Below, in pieces: positions 8,266-16,040 of a stretch of DNA of 64,000 nucleotides (the first letter of the stretch is position 1; each line of letters opens with the position of its first letter). This DNA comes from WTFV01 sp965203525 (lineage in GTDB: Bacteria; Acidobacteriota; Vicinamibacteria; Vicinamibacterales; UBA8438). The stretch is taken from contig OZ241898.1 in the NCBI GenBank assembly GCA_965203525.1, forward strand, positions 4,898,001 through 4,962,000, given 5' to 3'. The notes beneath the pieces were generated by a model that saw only the letters and a list, made by a program, of their open reading frames with translations, did no database searches and was not told where the DNA came from. A program made the translations under genes and the position numbers.

Positions 8266-8877
8266 TCATCCTTCGATTCGCGCGAGCGATTCGGTGATCG
8301 GGGGCGTGCGCTCCGGGTCGAGCCACTCCCGGAGGACGAAGAATCCCGGCACGACCCGAGATTCGATCCGGGCGCCCTGCTCCGCGTACTCCACCAGCAA
8401 CTCGCCGTCGCGGCGGTAGAAGCGATGGGCGAGGGTCGCCGGATCCAGCACCCAGTACTCGATCACGCCGTGCCGTTCGTACTCGGCGAACTTCGGGCCG
8501 ACGTCGCGGTCCGCGGTTCCCGGACTCAACACTTCGACGACCAGATCCGGGGCGCCTTCGACGTGGTTGTCGCGGATCCGGTCGCGGCGCTCCGCCCGAT
8601 AGAACGCCAGGTCGGGCTGAAAGACGTTCCGGGAGCTCAGACGGACGGCTACCTCCTCCCGAAACAGCTCGCCGAGTCGACGCCGGTCCACGTAGACACC
8701 AAGCAGACGATCGAGGAAGTTGAGCAGCCTGGCGTGGCGGATGGACACGGGCGAATGCATGCGGATCTCTCCGCCGATCAGGTCGGCGCAACGCCCGGGC
8801 TCCAGCCACTCCAGAAAGTCCTCTGCCGTGAGCAACGTGCGCTCCGGGTCGACGGAGGCCGAGACGCGGGTCGGCAT
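8266..8877 (-). CDS. Uma2-family putative endonuclease (DUF820)
   Basis: The 203-residue protein has the Uma2 layout: an N-terminal helix (TAEDFLEWLE), GEIRMHSPVSIRHARL, then FQPDLAFYR and DLVVEVLSPGTADRD with the D..ExL-type catalytic core, and EYWVLDP at the end. The fold is PD-(D/E)XK-like. Uma2 proteins are usually multi-copy in cyanobacteria and some other phyla, with no settled function. It lies 65 bases upstream of the MBL gene on the same strand, and divergently from the FAD oxidoreductase. Confidence 0.85.
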   Translation of the reverse strand: MPTRVSASVDPERTLLTAEDFLEWLEPGRCADLIGGEIRMHSPVSIRHARLLNFLDRLLGVYVDRRRLGELFREEVAVRLSSRNVFQPDLAFYRAERRDRIRDNHVEGAPDLVVEVLSPGTADRDVGPKFAEYERHGVIEYWVLDPATLAHRFYRRDGELLVEYAEQGARIESRVVPGFFVLREWLDPERTPPITESLARIEG

Positions 8878-9007
8878 GACGCAGTATAGCGAGGCGTCGG
8901 CGGCGACGATCCGGGCTCCGCCGCCGGCGCGGCGCCAAGCCCCGTCAAGCCCGGCGGACGACGGCCGGGTTCGACGTGTCGCCCTCGTTTGCCAATAAGA
9001 TCAGGGC

Positions 9008-10564
9008 ATGACGGACACGACGCTCGACCGCCGCCGGTTTCTCGAAGCGCTCGGCGCCGCCGGCGGCTCGGCCGCGGTGTACGCGGCGGCCACCGCTCTC
9101 GGTCTCGCGCCGAAGCCGGCCGCGGCCGGACCGCTCGACCTGAAGCCGGGCGGCGGGCGGCGGGTGGCGATTCTCGGAGCGGGCATGGCCGGGCTGGCCG
9201 CGGCGTACGAGCTCGGCCGCGCCGGCTACGACTGCACGGTGCTCGACGCCGCGCCGCGGCCCGGCGGGCGCAACCTGACGGTGCGCGGCGGCGACGTGGT
9301 GGACGAGATCGGCAACCGGCAGGTGTGCGCGTTCGACGACCATCCGGACCTGTACCTCAACGCCGGTCCGGCGCGGATCCCGGCGGATCACGTCGCCGTG
9401 CTCGGGTATTGCCGAACGTTCCGCGTCCCGCTGGAGATCTTCGTCAACGACAACCGCAACGCCTGGGTGCAGGACGACGCCGCGTTCGGCGGGCGTCCGG
9501 TCCGCAGCCGCCGGTATCGGACGGACGTGCGCGGGTTCCTGGCGGAGCTGCTCGCCAAGTCGGTCGATCCCGCGGCGCTGGACGCTCCCCTGTCGGCCGG
9601 CGACGCCGAGCGGCTCTTCGAGCTGTTCGCCGCGTACGGCGATCTCGCGGGCGACGGCCGTTACCGCGGCTCCGCCCGCGCCGGCTACGCCCGCGGCGGG
9701 GTCGTCTCCCCCGGCGTCACCAGGCGCCCCGCCGCGCTCCTCGAGCTGCTGCGGACCGCCCACTGGCGGGAGTACATGCACTGGGGCGAGGTGGCCGAGC
9801 AGGCGGCGCCGATGATGCAGCCGGTGGGCGGCATGGACCGCATCGTCGATGCGTTCATGGCCCGCGTCGGGGACCGGGTCTCCCTGCGGTCGCCGGTGCG
9901 GGAGATCCGGTTGCGCGACGACGGCGTCGACGTCGCCTACGGCGCGCCGGCCGGCGGCGTGCGGATCCTGTCCGCCGACTACTGCCTGAACAGCATCCCG
10001 ATCCACCTCGCCGGCCGTCTCCGCCACAACTTCCCGGCGCGCTACCGGCGGGCGCTCGCCGCCCCGCCGCTCGGCGAACTGTTCAAGATCGGCTTCCAGA
10101 TGCGGCGGCGCTTCTGGGAGGACGAGCGGATCTACGGCGGCATCTCCTGGACGAACCAGGACATCACGCAGATCTGGTACCCGCCGCACGGCATCCACGG
10201 CGAGAAGGGCGTCGTGGTCGGCGCCTACGCCTTCGAGGACACCGGCGCGCGCCTCACCCGCCTGCCGCCGGCCGAACGCCTGGAGACCGCCATTCGACAG
10301 GCGGAGAAGGTGCATCCCGACTACCGCGGCTTCGTGGAGCACGGCGTCAGCGTCGCCTGGGGGCGCATGGCCCACGTCGAAGGGTGTCCGGTGCTGTGGA
10401 CGGACGCGTTGCGCGCCGCCCACTTCGAGACCCTGCAACGGCCCGCCGGCCGCCACTACATGGTGGGCGACCAGATCAGCTATCTGCCCGGCTGGCAGGA
10501 AGGGGCGGTCGCCTCCGCGTACCACGCGATCCGCGACGTCGACGCGCGCGAGCGGGCCGGATGA
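9008..10564 (+). CDS. FAD-dependent amine oxidase-like oxidoreductase, Tat-type leader
   Basis: A 518-residue flavoprotein. The N-terminus reads DRRRFLEALGAAGGSAAVYA, a twin-arginine-like export signal, then the Rossmann motif VAILGAGMAGLAAAYELG (G57, G59, G62) and the conserved PRPGGR of the monoamine-oxidase superfamily. The C-terminus has the FAD-binding end YMVGDQISYLPGWQEGAVASAY. It probably oxidises an amine or amino acid in the periplasm; the substrate is not evident. It is a single gene facing the exported-protein cluster. Confidence 0.88.
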   Translation: MTDTTLDRRRFLEALGAAGGSAAVYAAATALGLAPKPAAAGPLDLKPGGGRRVAILGAGMAGLAAAYELGRAGYDCTVLDAAPRPGGRNLTVRGGDVVDEIGNRQVCAFDDHPDLYLNAGPARIPADHVAVLGYCRTFRVPLEIFVNDNRNAWVQDDAAFGGRPVRSRRYRTDVRGFLAELLAKSVDPAALDAPLSAGDAERLFELFAAYGDLAGDGRYRGSARAGYARGGVVSPGVTRRPAALLELLRTAHWREYMHWGEVAEQAAPMMQPVGGMDRIVDAFMARVGDRVSLRSPVREIRLRDDGVDVAYGAPAGGVRILSADYCLNSIPIHLAGRLRHNFPARYRRALAAPPLGELFKIGFQMRRRFWEDERIYGGISWTNQDITQIWYPPHGIHGEKGVVVGAYAFEDTGARLTRLPPAERLETAIRQAEKVHPDYRGFVEHGVSVAWGRMAHVEGCPVLWTDALRAAHFETLQRPAGRHYMVGDQISYLPGWQEGAVASAYHAIRDVDARERAG

Positions 10565-10612
10565 TCCGGCCGGCGCGGCGCCGCCCGCGCGCGGCAGGCG
10601 GCGCCCGCCGGA
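10565..10612. terminator. Possible bidirectional hairpin between convergent genes
   Basis: An imperfect GC-rich inverted repeat (left arm about 10565-10585, right arm 10597-10612) sits in the 52 bases separating two convergent genes. There is no clear T-tract on either side, so a terminator role is only suggested by position. Confidence 0.3.
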
Positions 10613-10616
10613 CGGC

Positions 10617-11636
10617 TCACTTGGCTGCCGCCGCGGCGGCGGCGGCCTCCGCGGCGCGCGACCCGGCGAGGATGTTCGTCAGCCCGTAGTTGCCCTCGTG
10701 ACAGGCGTACTCGAACATCGGCCCCTCGTTGCGCGACATCGGCAGCGAGCCCCGCCAGGGGCGGGTCCAGGTGTTCGGGTCGGTGACCGTGAACTCGTAG
10801 TCGAGGACGTCCGGCGCGCTGCGGGTGAAGCGCTCCACCACGTGCAGCTCCTCGCTGAGCTCCACGTTGTTGAAGTTCCGGATGAACGCCTGATCGTTGA
10901 AGCGGGTGGTCTCGACGACCAGCGTGTCGCCCTCCCAGTGGCCGCGCGAATCGCCTCCGTACTGCCGGATCCGCCCGGAGACGTGCGGGCGCCCGTCGAT
11001 GGGGATGAACCGCACGTCGTGGATGTGCTCCTGCAGGATGACCACGAAGTCGGGGTTCTGGACGATGTGGTAGTTGTTGTTGTAGCCGGTCGGGAACGAC
11101 GGGATCCCGCGGTACCAGATGCAGCGGTCGCCCAGGTCGAGCTGCTCGTGGCTGTCGGCCGGCCGATCCCCGCGGCGCACCGCGGCCCGGTGGGCGGCCG
11201 CCGGCGAGGCCAGCCAGGCGGCGACTTCCGGCGTCACCTCGGGCAGCCGGCCGTCCGGCGGATCGATGACGATCGACGTGCGGCGGGTCGGCACCACCGT
11301 CGTGCCCCGCTCCATCCAGAAGTTGTTGTAGGCCCCGACGTTGCCGCCCGCCTCGGTCCGGCGCGCCGGCGCCTCCCACAGCGCGGCGTTGCGGTCGACG
11401 GTCCGCTGCTCCAGGCCGGCCGCCTCCTCCTCGGTCAGGAACTCCCGGCCGCCGAGCGCCTCCGGGCGCTGGAACGGCGTCAGCGTGGCGTTGTTCCAGA
11501 TCCCCTGCAGGTCCGGATCGCCCCACGCGGTGCGCGGCGGCGCCGAACCGTCCTGGGCCCCGGACGCGGCCGGCAGCGCCAGCAGCGCCGCAACCGCGGT
11601 TACCGTGCGCACGACGACGAATCCTCCACGGCTCAT
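10617..11636 (-). CDS. Exported protein of the 'WGDPDLQG.W' family, function unknown
   Basis: The 339-residue protein has a signal peptide cleaved near ASGAQD, then PRTAWGDPDLQGIWNNATLT, conserved TGYNNNYHIVQNPD and GDSRGHWEGDTLVVETTRFN, and FEYACHEGNYGLTNILAG at the C-terminus. Two neighbours have the same motifs in the same order and a third shares most of them, so these are paralogues. No catalytic motif is recognised. The ATG has GAGGAGG five bases upstream. The C-terminus ends in an alanine run. No function is assigned. Confidence 0.85.
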   Translation of the reverse strand: MSRGGFVVVRTVTAVAALLALPAASGAQDGSAPPRTAWGDPDLQGIWNNATLTPFQRPEALGGREFLTEEEAAGLEQRTVDRNAALWEAPARRTEAGGNVGAYNNFWMERGTTVVPTRRTSIVIDPPDGRLPEVTPEVAAWLASPAAAHRAAVRRGDRPADSHEQLDLGDRCIWYRGIPSFPTGYNNNYHIVQNPDFVVILQEHIHDVRFIPIDGRPHVSGRIRQYGGDSRGHWEGDTLVVETTRFNDQAFIRNFNNVELSEELHVVERFTRSAPDVLDYEFTVTDPNTWTRPWRGSLPMSRNEGPMFEYACHEGNYGLTNILAGSRAAEAAAAAAAAK

Positions 11637-11692
11637 CGCATCCTCCTCGCCCGTTTCCCGCGCGTTCCGAATTTCCGGCTCCTCCGGATGCG

Positions 11693-12802
11693 TCACCGCC
11701 CGCCGGCCGCGGCCTCCGCCTCCTCGGCGCGGGCGCCCGCCAGGATGTTGATCATCGCGTGGTTCCCCTCGTGGCAGGCGTACTCCCACATTTCGCCCGC
11801 GGTCACCCCGCGCGCCGCGTGATCGGTGGTCAGCGGCGCCGCCGCGGTCCAGGGCCGGGTGAACGACAGCGGATCCTCGAGCGTGAACGTGTAGTCGATC
11901 GTCTCCGGCCCGACGCGCGTGAACCGCTCGACCAGGCGCAGGCCGGGGCGGGCGGCCCGCCACGGGGCGCTCCAGTACGTATCGGGCTTGTCGACGAAGC
12001 CGATCGTCTCGACGACCAGCGTTTCGCCCTCCCAGCGTCCGCGGGCCTCGCCCGTCCACTGCCGGACGCCGGTCCGGGGCCGGCCGTCGAGCGGCACGAC
12101 GCGCAGCTCGTGGTACATCTCGTGCAGCATCACCACCTGCCCCGGCGTCTGGAAGACGCGCATGTTCATGTTGTACGGCTGCAGGGGAACCATGTTGGGC
12201 AGGCCGTCGGTGATGCAGCGCTCGCCGGTGTCGAGGTCGGTATGGGCGTGGAACGGGCCGACGCCGTAGCGGGCCCGCTCGCGGTCGCTCTCGACCTTCC
12301 GCGCGGGAAACCACGGGATGACGCCCTCCGGCGGGTCGACGATCAGCGACGTGCGCCGGTCGCCGACGACGCGGGTACCGGCGTCCAGCCAGACCTGGTT
12401 GTAGCCGCCGACGCTGCCGGGAGCCGACCGGCCGTCGGACGCGGCCCGGCGGGCGGCGGATTCCTGCTCGATCGCCGCGGCCTCCTCGCCGGTCAGCAGC
12501 GCCCGCTCCGCCTGCCGGGCGGGCCGCTCCAGCGGCGTGAGGGTCGCCGACGTCCACAGCCCCTGCAGATCGGGGTCGCCCCAGGCGGTGCGCGGCGCCG
12601 TCCAGCCGCCGCCGGCCGCGGACCGGCCCGGGAGCTCCGCCGCCGCGCCGCGCGCCGCCTGCGCCGCGCCCTGCACTGCCTGCGCTTCGCCGATCCCGGC
12701 GCCGCGCGGGGTTTCGCCGCGGGCTCCCGCCGGCGGCAGGAGCGCGAGCAGCGCCAGCACCGCGGCCGCCGAACCCGTCGAGCCGATCGCTCCGTCACGC
12801 AT
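11693..12802 (-). CDS. Exported paralogue of the 'WGDPDLQG.W' family
   Basis: The 369-residue protein has a signal peptide, an alanine-rich spacer, then APRTAWGDPDLQGLWTSATLT, EARGRWEGETLVVETIGF and WEYACHEGNHAMINILAG, matching its downstream neighbour motif for motif. The start ATG (12802) has GGGAGG five bases upstream. An upstream copy of this initiation region has TTG in place of ATG (see 12776-12882), so the inner copy is taken as the working start. Function unknown; it lies in one strand-sense cluster with its paralogues and DUF6152. Confidence 0.84.
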   Translation of the reverse strand: MRDGAIGSTGSAAAVLALLALLPPAGARGETPRGAGIGEAQAVQGAAQAARGAAAELPGRSAAGGGWTAPRTAWGDPDLQGLWTSATLTPLERPARQAERALLTGEEAAAIEQESAARRAASDGRSAPGSVGGYNQVWLDAGTRVVGDRRTSLIVDPPEGVIPWFPARKVESDRERARYGVGPFHAHTDLDTGERCITDGLPNMVPLQPYNMNMRVFQTPGQVVMLHEMYHELRVVPLDGRPRTGVRQWTGEARGRWEGETLVVETIGFVDKPDTYWSAPWRAARPGLRLVERFTRVGPETIDYTFTLEDPLSFTRPWTAAAPLTTDHAARGVTAGEMWEYACHEGNHAMINILAGARAEEAEAAAGGR

Positions 12803-12882
12803 CGCAACCTCCCGGCCGGTTCCGCCCTCCGTGTTGGTCGCGCGAGCCGTCGAGCCGATCGCTCCGTCACGCAACGCAACCT
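12776..12882 (-). repeat. Duplicated translation-initiation region, period 72 bp
   Basis: Two 35-bp copies (12776-12810 and 12848-12882) differ at a single base. That base turns the start ATG of the inner copy into TTG in the outer one. Both copies contain the ribosome-binding sequence and first eight codons. Confidence 0.95.
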
Positions 12883-12892
12883 CTTCTGCTTC

Positions 12893-12929
12893 TACTGACG
12901 CTGCCGCTTCTACTACTGACGCTGCCGCT
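12893..12929 (-). repeat. Short duplication of the DUF6152 gene's stop region
   Basis: Seventeen bases, including the TAG stop (12913-12929), recur identically at 12893-12909, 20 bases further downstream of the stop. Confidence 0.8.
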
Positions 12930-13494
12930 CGTACGGCGCGCCGGTGCCGGACGAGCCGACGAAGAACCGCGAGCCGTCGGGGAACGTGACGTCCCGCGCG
13001 TTGGCGGTGTTCGAGCCGTTCTTGGCGCCGAAGCCGTCGATGACCAGCTCGGTGCCGACCGGGACGGAGTTCTTGTTGAGGCCGCGGCGCAGCAGCGCGT
13101 TCGGCGCGCCGCATTCGATGGCCCACGTCACGATTTCGCCGTCCTCGCCCTCGACGTCGACGTGGATCCAGGAATGCGGGTTGATCCACTCGGTCTTCGA
13201 GACCGTGCCGACGAGCCGCAACGGCCGGTCGGCGTCGAACTCGGCCGAGAAGGCGTGGTGCGCCGCCGCCGGGACCGCGCTGGCGAGCAGCGCGAGCAAA
13301 AGGAAGACGCCCGGCCCCGGACGGTTCATCGCCGCGGACCGCGCGGCCGGCGCAGCCGTCCGGGTGACGGACAAGGCACCCGGCCCGATGGGCAGTGGTT
13401 CGCTTTCGATCCTGTCCGGCTTCGCAGCCATCCGGGTGCCGGACGGAGCGCCCGGCCCCGGGCCGGCCGCCGCCGCGGCATGCTTGGTTCGCAT
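12913..13494 (-). CDS. Exported DUF6152 family protein
   Basis: The core begins AAHHAFSAEFDADRPLRLVGTV and continues SKTEWINPHSWIHVDVEGED, typical of DUF6152, a small exported family of unknown role common in Acidobacteriota and Proteobacteria. Two starts are possible. ATG 13494 has a GAGGG ribosome-binding site but puts 55 low-complexity residues before the signal peptide. ATG 13329 gives a normal signal peptide (MNRPGPGVFLLLALLASAV) but has no ribosome-binding site. The extra leader contains decayed repeats, in line with gene-start duplication seen elsewhere here. It sits within the exported paralogue cluster. Confidence 0.8.
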   Translation of the reverse strand: MRTKHAAAAAGPGPGAPSGTRMAAKPDRIESEPLPIGPGALSVTRTAAPAARSAAMNRPGPGVFLLLALLASAVPAAAHHAFSAEFDADRPLRLVGTVSKTEWINPHSWIHVDVEGEDGEIVTWAIECGAPNALLRRGLNKNSVPVGTELVIDGFGAKNGSNTANARDVTFPDGSRFFVGSSGTGAPYERQRQ

Positions 13495-13515
13495 CGTATT
13501 CCCTCGCTCCCGCCG

Positions 13516-13721
13516 GTCCTCTACCTGACCTGCACCCGCGCCGCGTCGATGTCCACGCCGGTCATCAGCTCGAGGTTGCGGCCGTTGCCCTCGTGGCAGG
13601 CGTACTCGAACAGCATGCCGTCCTCTACCTGACCTGCACCCGCACCGCGTCGACATCCACGCCGGTCATCAGCTCGAGGTTACGGCCGTTGCCCTCGTGG
13701 CAGGCGTACTCGAACAGCATG
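13516..13721 (-). repeat. 102-bp duplication of a gene's 3' end, period 104 bp
   Basis: Copy 13620-13721 spans the last 32 codons and TAG stop of the next gene; copy 13516-13617 repeats it with about four mismatches. The downstream copy lies just before the DUF6152 start region. Confidence 0.95.
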
Positions 13722-14680
13722 TGGCCCGCCGGGGCCCGCCGCAGGGCGTCGAACTCGAGGGTCCACGGCCGCGTGAACACGTGCGGGTCCTCGATGGTCG
13801 CGGTGTAGCGGATCGTGTCGGCGTCGACGAACGTGAAACGCTCGACCACGCGCAGGTCCCCGCTGTGGAAGACGCCGTGGCCGCTGGTCAGCGCGGAGGC
13901 CGGCGCGCCTTCCGGCGGCGCGCCGTGCCCGACCGGCCAGGTGTTGGCGGTGAAGTTGGTGACTTCGACCACGAGGGTGTCGCCCTCCCAGCGGCCGCGC
14001 GAGTCGCCCATGCCGAGCCGGACGCCGGGCGGCAGGTGCGGCCGGCCGTCGAGCGGGATGTACCGGTAGAGGTGGTTCCACTCGTAGAGCATGACCACGT
14101 AGCCGGGGATCTGCAGGATCTGGTACGTGTTGTAGCCGACCGGCAGGTGGGCGCGCGGCAGCGCCGACGGCAGGCACTTGACGCGCGGATCGAGGTGCGC
14201 CAGCTCGTCCTGCCGGGCCATGATCTCGTCCCGCCGCCCGGCCGCCCACGGCTGCAGCGGCACCTTGCCGTCCGGCGGGTCGATGATCATCGGCCGCGCG
14301 ATGCGCGCCGGCCGCGGCGGCGCGGCCGGGTCGGGTTCGAAGAAGCGCGAGAACGCGGCGCCCTGGCCGCGGTCGGCCCCTTCCTCCGGCCGCCACTCGT
14401 CGCTCGCCCGCGTCTCGAGCGGCTGCGGCGCGCCGGGCAGGTAGTAGCCCCGGAAGTCGGGAGCGCCCCACGGGGTGCGGGGCGGCTCGAAGTCCGCCGG
14501 GGCGCCCCCCTGGGCGTGGGCCGGCGCGGGCAGCGCGGCCGGGCCGAGCAGGCCGAGCGCCGCGGCCGCGACGACGGCGCCGCCGAAACCGATTCCGCAA
14601 CCGGCCGACTTGGCCAGCCACATGGGGATGGACGAAGCCGCGGCGGCGGCGCCGCCGAAACCGATTCCGCAACGGGTCAC
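13625..14680 (-). CDS. Exported paralogue of the 'WGDPDLQG.W' family (divergent)
   Basis: The 351-residue protein keeps PRTPWGAPDFRGYYLPGAPQ, VGYNTYQILQIPGYVVMLYE, GDSRGRWEGDTLVVEVTNF and FEYACHEGNGRNLELMTG. GTG 14680 was chosen because it overlaps the upstream gene's TGA (GTGA) and has GGAGG at good distance. ATG 14623 is the alternative. From the GTG, the leader carries CGIGFGGA twice, so the signal region is partly duplicated. Function unknown; it is translationally coupled to the cytochrome-fused paralogue. Confidence 0.82.
   Translation of the reverse strand: MTRCGIGFGGAAAAASSIPMWLAKSAGCGIGFGGAVVAAAALGLLGPAALPAPAHAQGGAPADFEPPRTPWGAPDFRGYYLPGAPQPLETRASDEWRPEEGADRGQGAAFSRFFEPDPAAPPRPARIARPMIIDPPDGKVPLQPWAAGRRDEIMARQDELAHLDPRVKCLPSALPRAHLPVGYNTYQILQIPGYVVMLYEWNHLYRYIPLDGRPHLPPGVRLGMGDSRGRWEGDTLVVEVTNFTANTWPVGHGAPPEGAPASALTSGHGVFHSGDLRVVERFTFVDADTIRYTATIEDPHVFTRPWTLEFDALRRAPAGHMLFEYACHEGNGRNLELMTGVDVDAVRVQVR
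14576..14673 (-). repeat. 26-bp duplicated signal-region segment, period 72 bp
   Basis: Identical 26-mers at 14576-14601 and 14648-14673, both inside the leader of the downstream gene, encode the repeated CGIGFGGA. Confidence 0.88.
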
Positions 14681-15951
14681 CGCGCACCCCCCTCCGGCGC
14701 AGTCAGCGCCTGCAGGATGAAATCGACGCAGTCGTAGTCCAGAAGCTGCAGCCGGTCCTCCATGCGGCGGTACAGCGGCATGCGCATGGTCCAGGGCCGG
14801 GTGAAGACCTCGGGGTCCTCGATGGTCACCTCGTAGTCGACGTGGTACGGGGTGATCGGCGTGTAGCGCTCCACCACGTGCAACTGGTCGCCGTGGAAGT
14901 TGCCCGCCGCGTCGAACCAGGTCAGGCCGTTGAAGTGCGTCGTGTCGACCACCAGCGTGTCGCCGTCCCAGTGGCCGCGCGAGTCGCCCATCCAGAAGTC
15001 GTTGGGCAGCGGGTGGCCGCTGCCGTCGGTGTAGATGATGCGCACCGCGTGCGCGAACTCGTAGGTGACGACCACATGGTCGGGCGTCTGCAGGATGCGG
15101 AACGGAAACGGCATGTAGGTGATGCGCGGCACGCCCGGCAGGTAGCACTTGCGCACCGGATCGTCGGAGAGCCGGTTGGCGTAGTTCTGTTCCTGCTGCG
15201 CCGCCGCCCACGGCCGATAGGGAATCTCTCCCCCCTCGACCACGCCGAGCCCGGCCGGCACGCCGTCCTGCGCGTTGTGCGGCCGGACGTCCCAGGACGC
15301 CGCGTTGAGCGTCTGCCAGATGCCGTTCAGGTCGGGCCGCCCCTCCGGCGTGCGCGGCCCGTCGTAGCGGACCGTCCCGGCCGCGGCTCCCTCCTGCCCG
15401 CCCCCCGGCGCCGCTTCGCCGGCATGGTGGCGGCCCCCGTCGCGCAGTGGGCGGGCGGCTTCCTCCTGCCCGCCCCCCGGCGCCGCCGCTTCGCCCGGCG
15501 CCGCCGCGCTCCCGGCCGCCGCCGCGCTCCCGGTTTCGGCCGCCGCGGTCTCCGTCTCCGCTTCCTCGACCTCCGGCGCCGCTTCGCCCGGCGTCGCCGC
15601 GGTCCCGGCAGCGGCCGGCGGCGACGTCAGCGCTTCCAGGTACCCCGCCACCTGCCGCACGGCGTCGTCGTCGAGTTCGCGGCGCGAGATGGGCGGCATC
15701 TGCCCGTAGCCCTCGCGGACCACGGCCAGGAGGTAGTCGGCGTCGAACCCGAAGGGGACCAGCGCCGGTGCGATGTCTCCGCGGCCGGCGGTTCCGTGGC
15801 AGAACCCGCACACCTGCCGGTAGGGCTGCGCCCCCGGGTGATCCTGCCCGGCCGCGGCGGCCGCCGTGGCCCGGGAAGACGCGGCGGAAGCCGGCGCCGC
15901 CGCGAGCAGGGCGAGGCTCAGCGCCGCGGCCGGCGCGCGTTGGAAGCGCAC
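14677..15951 (-). CDS. Cytochrome c domain fused to the exported 'WGDPDLQG.W' family domain
   Basis: The 424-residue protein starts at GTG 15951, with a signal peptide to about residue 23, then a mono-haem cytochrome c domain (VCGFCHG; C48, C51, H52) ending near residue 110. A 90-residue Ala/Gly/Glu linker follows, then a family domain with GPRTPEGRPDLNGIWQTLNA and GDSRGHWDGDTLVVDTTHFN. The C-terminal CHEGN motif of its paralogues is absent (LLDYDCVDFILQ instead). The fusion links this unknown family to electron transfer in the periplasm. It is first of the coupled pair with the following paralogue. Confidence 0.85.
   Translation of the reverse strand: MRFQRAPAAALSLALLAAAPASAASSRATAAAAAGQDHPGAQPYRQVCGFCHGTAGRGDIAPALVPFGFDADYLLAVVREGYGQMPPISRRELDDDAVRQVAGYLEALTSPPAAAGTAATPGEAAPEVEEAETETAAAETGSAAAAGSAAAPGEAAAPGGGQEEAARPLRDGGRHHAGEAAPGGGQEGAAAGTVRYDGPRTPEGRPDLNGIWQTLNAASWDVRPHNAQDGVPAGLGVVEGGEIPYRPWAAAQQEQNYANRLSDDPVRKCYLPGVPRITYMPFPFRILQTPDHVVVTYEFAHAVRIIYTDGSGHPLPNDFWMGDSRGHWDGDTLVVDTTHFNGLTWFDAAGNFHGDQLHVVERYTPITPYHVDYEVTIEDPEVFTRPWTMRMPLYRRMEDRLQLLDYDCVDFILQALTAPEGGAR
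15391..15495 (-). repeat. 30-bp duplication in the linker, period 72 bp
   Basis: Copies 15391-15420 and 15463-15495 match apart from one inserted codon. They encode the repeated GEAA(A)PGGGQE in the cytochrome-fusion linker. Confidence 0.85.
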
Positions 15952-16040
15952 GGCCGTATTGTAGCGCGGACGCTCCGGACCCGCGCCCGCCCCGGGACCG
16001 GCGTCCGGAGCGGCACGGCCGGCCGGAACCGGCAGTTTCG

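Noticed and set aside
8878..9007. Promoter for the FAD oxidoreductase (TTCGAC ... AATAAG)
   Set aside because: Both boxes are poor matches and could occur by chance.
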